Assembly: GCF_040438885.1 (NCBI RefSeq)
Contig: NZ_CP159218.1
Coordinates: 1,674,001-1,738,000, forward strand
Length of the DNA stretch: 64,000 nucleotides
Reading direction: 5' to 3'
From: Nakamurella sp. A5-74
GTDB taxonomy: Bacteria; Actinomycetota; Actinomycetes; Mycobacteriales; Nakamurellaceae
Below the pieces are notes generated by a model. The model did not search any database. It saw only the letters and a program-made list of their open reading frames with translations, and was not told the DNA's origin. The position numbers were made by a program, and so were the translations under genes. Positions 1 to 7,517 of this stretch are shown one piece after another; the stretch's first letter is position 1, and each line of letters opens with the position of its first letter.

Positions 1-1838
1 CCGGCGAGATGCGGGTCCGGCTGCGGGCACTGGGTGCCCCAGGCGTGCAGGCCCGCACCTTCCACTCCGCCGCCCTCAAACAACTGCGGTACTTCTGGCC
101 GACAGCTGTGGGCGGTCAGCTGTGGCCGTTGCTGGAGAACAAACTGCGGCTGGTGGCGATGGCGTCGCGTCGGGTCGGTTCCGGCACCGATGCCGCCACG
201 CTGCGCGACCTGGCCGGCGAGATCGAGTGGGCCAAGGCGACGCTGGCCGCTCCCAGCACCTACCAGGCGGCGGCGGCGAAGGCTCTGCGCGATCCGTCGG
301 TGGCGCCGGAGACGGTGGCCAAGGTGTTCGAGGTCTACGAATCCGTCAAACGGGACGCCGAGCAGCTCGACTTCGACGACCTGCTGCTGCACACCAGTGC
401 GATCCTCGAGGACAACGAGACGGTGGCGCGGGAGTTCCGCGCGCGGTACCGGTGCTTCGTGGTCGACGAGTACCAGGACGTCACCCCCCTGCAGCAGCGC
501 ACTCTGCAGGCCTGGCTCGGCGGACGGAACCAGCTGACGGTCGTCGGCGACGCCAACCAGACGATCTACTCCTTCGCCGGAGCGTCACCGAAACACCTGC
601 TCGAGTTCGACAAGACCTACCCCGAGGCGTCCGTCATCCGGCTGGAGAACGACTACCGCTCGACCCCGCAGGTGGTCACCCTGGCCAACCGGGTGATCGC
701 CGGAGCCGGTGCCGGACATCGGTTCCGGCTGAAGCTGCGGGCCGTGCTACCCGACGGTCCGCAGGCGGTCTTCTCCGAGCACCCGGACGAGCCGACCGAG
801 GCTTCCGAGGTGTCCGCCAAGATCGCCGCCAGGATCGAGGCGGGGATGCCTGCTTCGTCCATCGCGATCCTCTACCGCATCAACGCCCAGTCGGAGGTCT
901 ACGAGAAGGCGCTCACCGAGGCGGGGGTTCCGTACGTCGTCAAGGGCGGTCAGCGGTTCTTCGCCCGAGCCGAGGTGCGGCAGGCGATGACGCTCGTCCG
1001 GCGGGCCGCCGAGTCGGCACCGGAGACCCACGAGCGAGGCGGTCCGGTGCTGATCGACCAGGTCCGTGAGTTGCTCGGCCCGATCGGCCTCTCCGACGAC
1101 CCGCCCCCGCCGGGTGCGCTCCGTGACCGCTGGGACTCGCTGCTGGGAGTCGTCAGCATCGCGGAGGAGCTGGCGGACGCGGGCAACGAGCCCGGGCTGC
1201 GCGAACTGGCGGCCGAGCTGGAACAACGCTCGGAAGCGCAGCACGCCCCGACCATCGAGGGCGTCACGCTCGCCTCGTTGCATGCGGCGAAGGGCCTGGA
1301 GTGGGACGCCGTGCACCTGGTCGGTCTGACCGACGGGACGCTCCCGATCCAATATGCGGAGACTCCCGAGCAGGTCGAGGAGGAGCGGCGCCTGCTCTAC
1401 GTCGGCGTCACCAGAGCCAGGACGCATCTGCACGTGTCCTGGGCGCTGTCGCGGACGGCGGGCGGCCGCCGGTCGCGCCGGCGGTCGCGGTTCCTGACCG
1501 GGATCGCGCCGGACGCACCGGCGCGGGCCGGGACCGGGCGGTGTCGGGTGTGTGCGGGGCCGTTGATCACTCCGGGTGAGATCAAGACCGGACGGTGCCA
1601 CAACTGCCCGTCGTCGGCGGATCCTCAGTTGGTCGAAGCGCTCAAGACCTGGCGTCGGCAGCGGTCGGCTGACGATTCGGTGCCCGCGTTCGTCGTCTTC
1701 AGCGATGCCACGCTGCTCGCGATCGCCGAGCGTCGACCCACGGACGACGCGGCGCTGCTGGCGATCCCGGGAATCGGTCCGACCAAGCTCGACAGCTACG
1801 GATGCGAAGTCCTGGCCGTCGTCGGCCGGACCCGCTGA
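1..1838 (+). CDS. uvrD2: ATP-dependent DNA helicase UvrD2, 5' end cut off by the window
   Basis: Superfamily 1A DNA helicase that unwinds DNA with ATP during repair and replication. The frame is open to the left edge, so the N-terminus with the Walker A motif is missing. Visible in order: Walker B motif DEYQD (about 466-480), motif III GDANQTIYSF (about 547-577), YRST (about 655-665), motif V SLHAAKGLEWD (about 1276-1308), motif VI LLYVGVTRAR (about 1393-1420), a four-cysteine CxxC/CxxC cluster (about 1545-1610) and a C-terminal HRDC-like region (about 1690-1830). The cysteine cluster and the HRDC tail separate UvrD2 from UvrD1/PcrA. Its position directly upstream of a whiB7-type gene matches the mycobacterial order. 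Confidence 0.95.
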   Translation, partial: GEMRVRLRALGAPGVQARTFHSAALKQLRYFWPTAVGGQLWPLLENKLRLVAMASRRVGSGTDAATLRDLAGEIEWAKATLAAPSTYQAAAAKALRDPSVAPETVAKVFEVYESVKRDAEQLDFDDLLLHTSAILEDNETVAREFRARYRCFVVDEYQDVTPLQQRTLQAWLGGRNQLTVVGDANQTIYSFAGASPKHLLEFDKTYPEASVIRLENDYRSTPQVVTLANRVIAGAGAGHRFRLKLRAVLPDGPQAVFSEHPDEPTEASEVSAKIAARIEAGMPASSIAILYRINAQSEVYEKALTEAGVPYVVKGGQRFFARAEVRQAMTLVRRAAESAPETHERGGPVLIDQVRELLGPIGLSDDPPPPGALRDRWDSLLGVVSIAEELADAGNEPGLRELAAELEQRSEAQHAPTIEGVTLASLHAAKGLEWDAVHLVGLTDGTLPIQYAETPEQVEEERRLLYVGVTRARTHLHVSWALSRTAGGRRSRRRSRFLTGIAPDAPARAGTGRCRVCAGPLITPGEIKTGRCHNCPSSADPQLVEALKTWRRQRSADDSVPAFVVFSDATLLAIAERRPTDDAALLAIPGIGPTKLDSYGCEVLAVVGRTR

Positions 1839-1988
1839 ACTCGCAGCCCGACGACGTGCACGGCGCGTCCGGCGCTCCGGGTTTCCAGAAGTGTTGCTGC
1901 ACAACGAGTTGCGCACCTCTGTTTGCCGCCGTTCCGGTCGCTCGCGGTTTCGCCGACGGTCGCTGAACGGCCGCCGGGAAGAATCTTC

Positions 1989-2038
1989 CAGAAAGTTCTC
2001 TTATTCGGTTGCCCCGTCGATGTAGGGGGTCGTACTGT
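1989..2038 (+). promoter_or_regulatory. Candidate whiB7 promoter with AT-rich element
   Basis: A TTGCCC hexamer at 2009-2014 and TACTGT at 2033-2038 are 18 bp apart. A locally AT-rich stretch (about 1989-2005) lies immediately upstream of the -35. Known WhiB7-dependent promoters carry an AT-rich block just upstream of the -35, bound by the WhiB7 AT-hook. The match here is by eye and is an inference. Confidence 0.45.
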
Positions 2039-2113
2039 TTGTCAGGTCCGGCGAGTTGCCGGAATTCTGCCCGGTATCGACCCGAGCAGGATCGAGACGA
2101 AAGGAGGCGCCCC

Positions 2114-2311
2114 GTGGAGATCACCAAGTTCAACTTCGGTGGACACAGCCGCGCCCTCGTCTCGATCGAGGCGAATCGGACGGCGTCCGCCGTGCTGGTG
2201 CGTCAGCGGCCGTCTTCGGTGATGGTCACCGGTCCCGTCATGGGATCGGCCGGCGAATACGCCGGTAGCGCTGATGCATGCCTGGGTCGGACCGGGGATC
2301 AACTGGTGTAG
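2114..2311 (+). CDS. 65-residue upstream ORF in the whiB7 leader
   Basis: A GTG start at 2114 follows an excellent ribosome site (AAGGAGG, 2101-2107, six bases before the start) and gives a 65-residue protein starting MEITKFNFGG and ending GDQLV. It contains no recognisable domain. It lies between the candidate whiB7 promoter and whiB7 itself, with 157 nt to the WhiB7 start. Mycobacterial whiB7 leaders carry short upstream ORFs whose translation controls read-through in response to ribosome-targeting antibiotics. A regulatory leader peptide is therefore the most natural reading, though this one is longer than the mycobacterial examples. It could also be an independent small protein. Confidence 0.6.
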   Translation: MEITKFNFGGHSRALVSIEANRTASAVLVRQRPSSVMVTGPVMGSAGEYAGSADACLGRTGDQLV

Positions 2312-2331
2312 GTCACCAGCTCCCTCCCCTC

Positions 2332-2368
2332 CGACCGCGGCCCCCCAAGATGTTGGGTTCCGCGGTCG
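2332..2368 (+). promoter_or_regulatory. Attenuator-like hairpin in the whiB7 leader
   Basis: A 9-bp perfect stem (CGACCGCGG at 2332-2340 with CCGCGGTCG at 2360-2368) encloses a second 5-bp stem (CCCAA 2344-2348 with TTGGG 2353-2357). It starts 20 nt after the stop codon of the upstream ORF and ends 100 nt before the WhiB7 start. No T-run follows, which is usual for actinobacterial terminators. Position and shape fit a conditional terminator that depends on translation of the upstream ORF; this is an inference. Confidence 0.5.
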
Positions 2369-2468
2369 ACGTGTCTCCGCACCGACCCAGAACCCGCAGA
2401 TCATGCGCGGTTCCGCCCGGTCCCGCGTCATCAGAGACGAATACATCACCATCGGAGGTGAGCCAGCA

Positions 2469-2744
2469 GTGATCGAAAACCTGTTCCCCGACGAGATCGA
2501 CCCGATCTTCACCGACAACCTGCCATGCCACGCAGGCGACCCGGATCTGTGGTTCGCGGAGCGACCCGACGATCTGGAGCGTGCCAAGGTTCTCTGCGGC
2601 GACTGCCCGGCGAAGGCCCTGTGCCTGTCCGGTGCACTCGATCGCGGTGAGCCCTGGGGAGTGTGGGGCGGCGAGATCCTCGATCGTGGGATCGTCATCG
2701 CCCGTAAGCGTCCGCGTGGTCGTCCCCGCAAGGTTGCGGCATGA
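2469..2744 (+). CDS. whiB7: WhiB7 redox-sensing transcription factor
   Basis: A 91-residue WhiB-family [4Fe-4S] protein. The four cluster cysteines are C20, C43, C46 and C52, in the usual C...CxxC(x5)C spacing. The WGVWGG turn is at 63-68. A C-terminal AT-hook RGRPRK (83-88) identifies the WhiB7 subtype, which in other actinobacteria partners the housekeeping sigma factor and switches on intrinsic antibiotic-resistance genes. The GTG start at 2469 is chosen because GGAGG (2454-2458) lies ten bases upstream and the protein then has the family length. The frame is open further upstream, but the extra residues do not look like WhiB sequence. A leader ORF and hairpin upstream suggest attenuation control. 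Confidence 0.93.
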   Translation: MIENLFPDEIDPIFTDNLPCHAGDPDLWFAERPDDLERAKVLCGDCPAKALCLSGALDRGEPWGVWGGEILDRGIVIARKRPRGRPRKVAA

Positions 2745-2896
2745 CCCCGCGCCTCGTCATCTGCGGCCCCGGTCCGGTGACCGAGGTCCCGGATCCGAAC
2801 TGTCGCAAGGGATCCAGCACATCAGCACCATCCGGTGGTTCCGGTCCGACCGGACCCACAGCAACCGACACCCATCCACAGCACAGGAGTATCGAC

Positions 2897-3031
2897 ATGC
2901 ATCTGCTCGTCCAAGAACTGTCCCGTGACCGAATGCGCCAGGCGCAGCGGGACATGGAGGCCATCAGGCTGGCCGGCCGACTGCGCACCGCTCGCAAGCT
3001 GCGCGATCGTCGGCGAACCGTCCGCCATTGA
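2897..3031 (+). CDS. Small basic protein of 44 residues
   Basis: ATG at 2897 follows AGGAG (2885-2889). The protein starts MHLLVQELSRDRMRQAQ and is rich in Arg, Gln and Leu, predicted as one amphipathic helix. Short basic helical proteins of this kind are common in actinobacteria and have no assigned role. It lies 152 bases after whiB7 and just before a strong terminator, so it may be the last gene of the whiB7 transcript. The frame is open up to the whiB7 stop codon, but the upstream part is low-complexity (Pro, Ser, Thr) and has no convincing ribosome site. Confidence 0.6.
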   Translation: MHLLVQELSRDRMRQAQRDMEAIRLAGRLRTARKLRDRRRTVRH

Positions 3032-3083
3032 AGGGCCGGCTGCACCGGACACCCGGAGCAGCACTGACCTTCCCGCATCATCC

Positions 3084-3119
3084 GCACAGCCCCGACCGGT
3101 GATCCGGTCGGGGCTGTGC
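3084..3119 (+). terminator. Strong hairpin terminator after the whiB7 unit
   Basis: A perfect 16-bp stem (GCACAGCCCCGACCGG at 3084-3099 with its complement at 3104-3119) closes a TGAT loop. It follows the small basic protein and precedes the next small gene. There is no T-tract, as is common in high-GC actinobacteria. Confidence 0.8.
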
Positions 3120-3146
3120 GCGTGCAGCGGCGCTACGGTGGCTCGC

Positions 3147-3338
3147 ATGATCGATCCGGAGGTGGGCGGTCCAACGCCCCAGGTTTCGTGCGCGCTCTGC
3201 GGAACGCACGCGGACCCGGTGCCGATGACGTGGTCGACCGAGTTCGACGCCGGCACGGGGACGCTGCACTACTGCGATCGGTGTTCCCGGGACAACCTGC
3301 GTGCTGTCGAGGCGAAGCTGCCGCACGACTGGTGGTGA
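3147..3338 (+). CDS. Small double-CxxC (zinc-ribbon-like) protein, 63 residues
   Basis: The protein starts at ATG 3147 and has two CxxC pairs, CALC near residue 15 and CDRC near residue 45, separated by about 27 residues, as in a zinc ribbon. It ends with a Trp-rich tail (HDWW). No enzymatic motif is visible. It converges on the ABC1 kinase gene. The role is unknown; a structural zinc-binding protein is inferred. The ribosome site is weak (the TACGGTGG stretch), so the start is the less certain part. Confidence 0.6.
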   Translation: MIDPEVGGPTPQVSCALCGTHADPVPMTWSTEFDAGTGTLHYCDRCSRDNLRAVEAKLPHDWW

Positions 3339-3378
3339 CCGTGCCGACCCGCGGGACCCTCGGCCGGCCACCGACCGG

Positions 3379-4686
3379 TCAGGCGAAGCCCGGCTGCCAG
3401 TGCTCCACGATGGTCTTGAACGGAGCAGTCGCGTCCAGCTGACAGAGGACCCCGATCGACCCGAACGTCACCCGGTACACCATGAGGTAGTGCGGGGGCA
3501 GGTTGAGGTTCCGGGCCATCTTGGACTCGGCACTCGAGATGTCGGACATCACCGCGAACCGCTCCTGCATCCAGCCGCGGGTGAAGTGGAAGCGTTCGTG
3601 CCGCAGCGGCTCGATGAACGGCGCGACGTAGTTCATCAACATCACCGGATCGGGTTGGTAGGCCGCTGGGATGAACCCCTCGAGCCGCAACAACCGCTCG
3701 ACGTCCTCGGCGCGCTCGTCGATGGCGAGCCGGGAGATCTCCCCGATGATCGGCGGAGAGCCGTCCGGAAGGCGAGCGACCGAGCCGAAGTCGATGACGC
3801 CCAGCCGGTCGTCGGCCGTGAGCAGGTAGTTGCCCGGATGTGGGTCGGCGTGCAGCAGACCGACCATCTCGGGGGAGCTGAAGTGCAGTTCGGTCAACAA
3901 CTCGCCACACAGATCACGCTGCTCGGTGGTGCCGGAGGCGATCACGGCGCTCATCGGCACCCCGTCGATCCACTCGGACACCAACACCTTCGGAGCGCTG
4001 GCCACCACCCGCGGGATCCGGAACCGCGGGTCGTCCGCGTAGCCGGCCGCGAAGGCGCGCTGGTTGTCCGCCTCGGCCGGGTAGTCCAGCTCCTCCAAGA
4101 TGCGCTCGCGCAGTTCGGCGATGAGCGGCTTGATCGCGATCCCCGGAAGGAGCATCCCGAACAGCGGCGCGATCCTGGCGAGCTGGCCGAGATCGGCGCG
4201 GAGCGCGGCCTCCGCGCGCGGGTACTGGATCTTGACGGCGACCTCGCGACCGTCCTTCCAGACCGCGCGGTGCACCTGCCCGACGCTGGCCGCTGCGGTG
4301 GCGGTGTCGTCGAACTCGGCGAACCGGGAGCGCCAGGTGGTGCCGAGCTGCTCGTCGAGCACCCGGTGGACCTGCGCCGTCGGCATCGGCGGTGCGTCCT
4401 TCTGCAGCTTGGTGAGGGCTTCCCGGTACGGCTCGGCGTACTCGTCGGGAATGGCGGCCTCGTAGACCGACAGTGCCTGCCCGAACTTCATCGCGCCGCC
4501 CTTGAGCGACCCGAGAACCTCGAACAGCTGCTCAGCGGTCCGGCGCTGCACTCCGGCGCTGACCTCGTCGCGGTCGGCGCCGAACAACTTCTGCCCCCAG
4601 CCGAGCGTCATCCTGCCCGCAGCAGAGATCGGCAGACCGGCCAGCTTGGCCGTCCGTCCGAAAGCGCCTTTGGGGATGTCCGACAC
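3379..4686 (-). CDS. ABC1/AarF (UbiB-like) atypical kinase
   Basis: A 435-residue protein-kinase-like protein of the ABC1/ADCK/UbiB family. Visible signatures are the KxGQ motif (K67-Q70), the VAVKIQYP lysine (K152), HADPHPGN (about 288-295) and the metal-binding IDFG (about 305-308). In quinone-making bacteria the family supports isoprenoid lipid metabolism; the substrate of actinobacterial members is not established. The ThiF-like gene lies 62 bases upstream on the same strand, so the two are probably co-transcribed. An ABC1 kinase beside whiB7 is also the mycobacterial arrangement. Confidence 0.9.
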   Translation of the reverse strand: MSDIPKGAFGRTAKLAGLPISAAGRMTLGWGQKLFGADRDEVSAGVQRRTAEQLFEVLGSLKGGAMKFGQALSVYEAAIPDEYAEPYREALTKLQKDAPPMPTAQVHRVLDEQLGTTWRSRFAEFDDTATAAASVGQVHRAVWKDGREVAVKIQYPRAEAALRADLGQLARIAPLFGMLLPGIAIKPLIAELRERILEELDYPAEADNQRAFAAGYADDPRFRIPRVVASAPKVLVSEWIDGVPMSAVIASGTTEQRDLCGELLTELHFSSPEMVGLLHADPHPGNYLLTADDRLGVIDFGSVARLPDGSPPIIGEISRLAIDERAEDVERLLRLEGFIPAAYQPDPVMLMNYVAPFIEPLRHERFHFTRGWMQERFAVMSDISSAESKMARNLNLPPHYLMVYRVTFGSIGVLCQLDATAPFKTIVEHWQPGFA

Positions 4687-4748
4687 GAGCTCATTGTGTC
4701 AGGTCGGTCCGACGGACAGGGGGAGCTGCTCGAGCCCACCCTCCTCCA

Positions 4749-5825
4749 TCAGGGACGATCGGTGCAGCCGCACTCCGGATGTGGTTGCCAGGTCCGACGT
4801 CGCGGCAGCGTTGCGGCATCCCACTCGAGCGTGCCGTCGACGGTCAGCGGGTGACGGATCCCCTCCACCACGTGCAGCACCTCGGCGGTGCCCAGCGCGG
4901 CAGCACCCGCGGCGAGCACCGCAGACGGGACACCGGGTGCACTCGACGTCGCCAGGCGCAGCGTCGCCCAGTCGGGATCGCGATCGGCCCGCCACAGGTC
5001 GAGACACCACAGGCAGCTGGATCGACCGGGGAGCACCAGTGGACCGACCACCGCGCGGCCGTCCGCGGCCCCGAGCGCCAGGTGGGGGACGCGGGCCGTC
5101 ATGAGGTCCCGGGCATCGGTGTACTCGGCCGCCGCGTCGCCGGCCAGCACCACGACCGTCGGCCGCAGCTGGGCGGGGGAGGACGCGGAGGTGGTCAGCA
5201 GACCCGCGCCGTCCGTCGAGGGTGGATTCCCCGCCGGCTCCGAGGCGCGGCCGGGTTCGACCGCCACGAGTGTGTCGGACGCCCGCGCGGGACGGTTCTT
5301 GGTGAGCTGCACCTGGCCGATCCCTGCGGCGACCAGCAGTCCGGCGACCAGGCCGGCGATCCGACCGGCACCGCGGATCTCGACGATCGCATCGCAGCGC
5401 CGTCCGAGAGCCAGGTCTGCGGCGTCGGCACCGTGCCGGTGGGTGAGATCGATGCGTTCGTCGACCAGCCCGGGACCCACCTGCGGTGCCCGGTCGTCGC
5501 CGTGCAGGATCCCGGCCAGGTACAGCTGTCGGAAGGTGCTGTACCACCACCGGCGGTCATCGGCGCCGGTGAGCAGATGATCGGCCGAGTGTGTCCCGTC
5601 CAGCTCCTGCAGGATCCGGGCCGCGCGCGGCGGCGCGTCGGCGAGCAGCAACCGTCGGCCGGCGGCGGTGCCGATCTGCAGGTCGGCACCGCGGGGGATG
5701 AGCCGGATTCCGGTGCCGAGGCGGTAGCGAGGGAGCGTGCCCGCTGCGACCGGCGCGATGACCGCACCTTTCGGCGATCTCCACTTCGCCGGCGCGGGCG
5801 GGCGCTCGCCGGGATCCGTCATCAT
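4749..5825 (-). CDS. ThiF/E1-like protein (cyclodehydratase-type fold, nucleotide site altered)
   Basis: A protein of about 358 residues with a glycine-rich Rossmann segment (GAGRIAG, then LVAAGIGQVQL) and a C-terminal zinc site made of CLWC and CGC. This is the layout of ThiF/E1-like proteins, including the leader-peptide-binding partners of azoline cyclodehydratases. The acidic residue that normally ends the second beta strand is not visible (TKN follows QVQL), so ATP binding may be lost. No precursor peptide, YcaO or dehydrogenase gene is next to it. Two ATGs (5825 and 5822) follow GGGAGG (5828-5833); the second has the better spacing. It precedes the ABC1 kinase on the same strand. Confidence 0.65.
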   Translation of the reverse strand: MMTDPGERPPAPAKWRSPKGAVIAPVAAGTLPRYRLGTGIRLIPRGADLQIGTAAGRRLLLADAPPRAARILQELDGTHSADHLLTGADDRRWWYSTFRQLYLAGILHGDDRAPQVGPGLVDERIDLTHRHGADAADLALGRRCDAIVEIRGAGRIAGLVAGLLVAAGIGQVQLTKNRPARASDTLVAVEPGRASEPAGNPPSTDGAGLLTTSASSPAQLRPTVVVLAGDAAAEYTDARDLMTARVPHLALGAADGRAVVGPLVLPGRSSCLWCLDLWRADRDPDWATLRLATSSAPGVPSAVLAAGAAALGTAEVLHVVEGIRHPLTVDGTLEWDAATLPRRRTWQPHPECGCTDRP

Positions 5826-5891
5826 TGCCTCCCGGGGCCGTCACGGTGTTCTGCCACGAGGGTGGCAGCCCAGGCCGGCGGGGACCATCAG

Positions 5892-5930
5892 TTGTCCACA
5901 CAGCGATCGTCCACAAGGCAGTTGTCCACC
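5892..5930 (+). repeat. Three DnaA-box-like 9-mers at 15-bp spacing
   Basis: TTGTCCACA (5892-5900), TCGTCCACA (5907-5915) and TTGTCCACC (5922-5930) lie exactly 15 bp apart. The first equals the actinobacterial DnaA-box consensus; the others differ by one base each. They sit in the gap upstream of the ThiF-like gene and downstream of the DUF5679 gene. They may be DnaA sites or just a short tandem repeat. Confidence 0.55.
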
Positions 5931-5987
5931 GGACCGGTCGTCCTCCGTCGCGTCCCGACCGGGGCACTGCTGGTCCGGGAGACGACA

Positions 5988-6023
5988 CACGGCACCGCCT
6001 CCCGCGAGGGGAGACGGCGCCGT
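5988..6023 (-). terminator. Hairpin terminator after the DUF5679 gene
   Basis: A near-perfect stem of about 14 bp with one bulge and two G-T pairs: CGGCACCGCCTCCC on the left, GGGGAGACGGCGCCG on the right, and a GCGA loop. It lies about 50 bases past the stop codon of the DUF5679 gene, read on the minus strand. Confidence 0.6.
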
Positions 6024-6071
6024 GGGGGTTGTTCGCTGCGCGTGCGCCGGATGTTCAGCGCGCCGCGAGGA

Positions 6072-6221
6072 TCAGGCCTTGCCCAGGATGCGGTTCATCT
6101 TCGTGCCGCAGACGGGACAGATGCCCTTCGCCATCCGACGGCCGTTGGTCTCGTGGACCTCGCCGTCGAAATCGCGCTTCTCCTTGCACTTCACGCAGTA
6201 GCCGTTGTAGGTCTCGGCCAT
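6072..6221 (-). CDS. DUF5679 small zinc-ribbon protein, 49 residues
   Basis: The protein starts MAETYNGYCVKCKEKR and has two CxxC pairs (CVKC at 9-12, CPVC near residue 36) around the VHETNGRRMAKGIC core. This is the DUF5679 family, short actinobacterial zinc-ribbon proteins without a known role. GGAAG lies upstream of the ATG (AAAGGAAGATCC then ATG). It stands alone between the aldo/keto reductase, transcribed away from it, and a terminator. Confidence 0.85.
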   Translation of the reverse strand: MAETYNGYCVKCKEKRDFDGEVHETNGRRMAKGICPVCGTKMNRILGKA

Positions 6222-6400
6222 GGATCTTCCTTTCGTCTGATCCCCACGACGTGGGGATTCGGGTCGGTTCTGGGTTGCCGCCCGGAATCGCCGCTCACGC
6301 TACAGGCTGAGCACGGCTGCACGCCGCAACCCGCGCCCGGCGGTTCGATCGGAGCCACGGTCCGGTACGGCCTGTCACATGCGGGTGGCACGATGCTGGC

Positions 6401-7441
6401 ATGACCTTCCTGGCCGACACCGCCCGTTACGAACCCACCGAGCACCCGCCGATGAGCTACCGCCGGACGGGCCGCAGCGGGCTCCTGCTGCCCGCCGTGT
6501 CCCTGGGACTGTGGCAGAACTTCGGCGACGTCAACCCGCTCGAGGACCAGCGGGCGATCCTGCGCGCCGCGTTCGATCGCGGGGTCACCCACTTCGATCT
6601 GGCCAACAACTACGGCCCGCCCTACGGCACCGCGGAGACCAACTTCGGGCGCATCTTCGTCGAGGACTTCGCTCCCTACCGCAACGAGCTGGTGATCTCG
6701 ACCAAGGCCGGCTACGACATGTGGCCGGGCCCGTACGGCAACTGGGGATCCCGTAAGTACCTGCTCAACTCGCTGGACGATTCGCTGCGCCGGATGCGCC
6801 TCGACCACGTCGACATCTTCTATCACCACCGAGCCGACCCCGAGACGCCGCTCGAGGAGACGATGGGGGCCTTGCACACCGCCGTCCAGTCCGGTCGGGC
6901 GTTGTACGCGGGCATCTCCTCCTACTCCCCGGAGCGCACCGTCGAGGCGGCACAGATCCTCGCCGAGCTGGGTACGCCGCTGCTGATCCACCAGCCGTCG
7001 TACTCGATGCTCAACCGCTGGATCGAAGGGGGGCTGCTGGATGTGTTGGGGGACAACGGGATCGGCTGCATCGCGTTCTCGCCCCTCGCGCAGGGCATGC
7101 TGACCGACCGCTATCTCGACGGTGTCCCGGAAGGATCCCGCGCCGCGCGCCAGGGCTCCCTGTCGACAGACCTGCTGACCGAGGACGCCCTCGGCCACAT
7201 CAGGGCGCTGAACGCCATCGCTGCCGACCGTGGCCAGAGCCTGGCGCAGCTGGCGTTGGCGTGGGCTCTGCGCGACACACGGGTCACCAGCGTGCTCGTC
7301 GGGGCGAGCTCGGTCGATCAACTGGTGGACAACCTCGGCGCGCTCGACAATCTCACCTTCGACGCCGACGAGCTCACTGTCATCGAGCAGCACGCCGTCG
7401 ACACCGGCATCGATCTCTGGCGTCCGTCCAGCTCCGTCTGA
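6401..7441 (+). CDS. Aldo/keto reductase, YghZ/MgrA-like
   Basis: A 346-residue NADPH-dependent oxidoreductase with the TIM-barrel AKR fold. The catalytic tetrad is visible: D in THFDLANNYG (about 67), Y in NNYGP (about 72), K in STKAGY (about 107) and H in YHHR (about 140). The stretch GSRKYLLNSLDDSLRRM and the late VTSVLVGASS segment are typical of the group that reduces glyceraldehyde 3-phosphate and methylglyoxal (E. coli YghZ/GpR), which is the likely role. It is an isolated gene divergent from DUF5679. The first ATG, at 6401, gives the family length. Confidence 0.88.
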   Translation: MTFLADTARYEPTEHPPMSYRRTGRSGLLLPAVSLGLWQNFGDVNPLEDQRAILRAAFDRGVTHFDLANNYGPPYGTAETNFGRIFVEDFAPYRNELVISTKAGYDMWPGPYGNWGSRKYLLNSLDDSLRRMRLDHVDIFYHHRADPETPLEETMGALHTAVQSGRALYAGISSYSPERTVEAAQILAELGTPLLIHQPSYSMLNRWIEGGLLDVLGDNGIGCIAFSPLAQGMLTDRYLDGVPEGSRAARQGSLSTDLLTEDALGHIRALNAIAADRGQSLAQLALAWALRDTRVTSVLVGASSVDQLVDNLGALDNLTFDADELTVIEQHAVDTGIDLWRPSSSV

Positions 7442-7463
7442 GCAGGCCGGGCCGCGACCCTGC

Positions 7464-7517
7464 GACCGGTCAGACCCTGCGGACCGGTCAGACCCTGCGG
7501 ACCGGTCAGACCGGGCG
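7464..7517 (+). repeat. Three 18-bp tandem repeats between convergent genes
   Basis: GACCGGTCAGACCCTGCG starts at 7464, 7482 and 7500, the last copy diverging after 11 bases. Each copy contains the palindrome GACCGGTC. The repeats lie between the stop codons of two converging genes and overlap the last codons of the metalloprotease gene. They could fold into several small hairpins and act as a bidirectional terminator. Confidence 0.7.
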
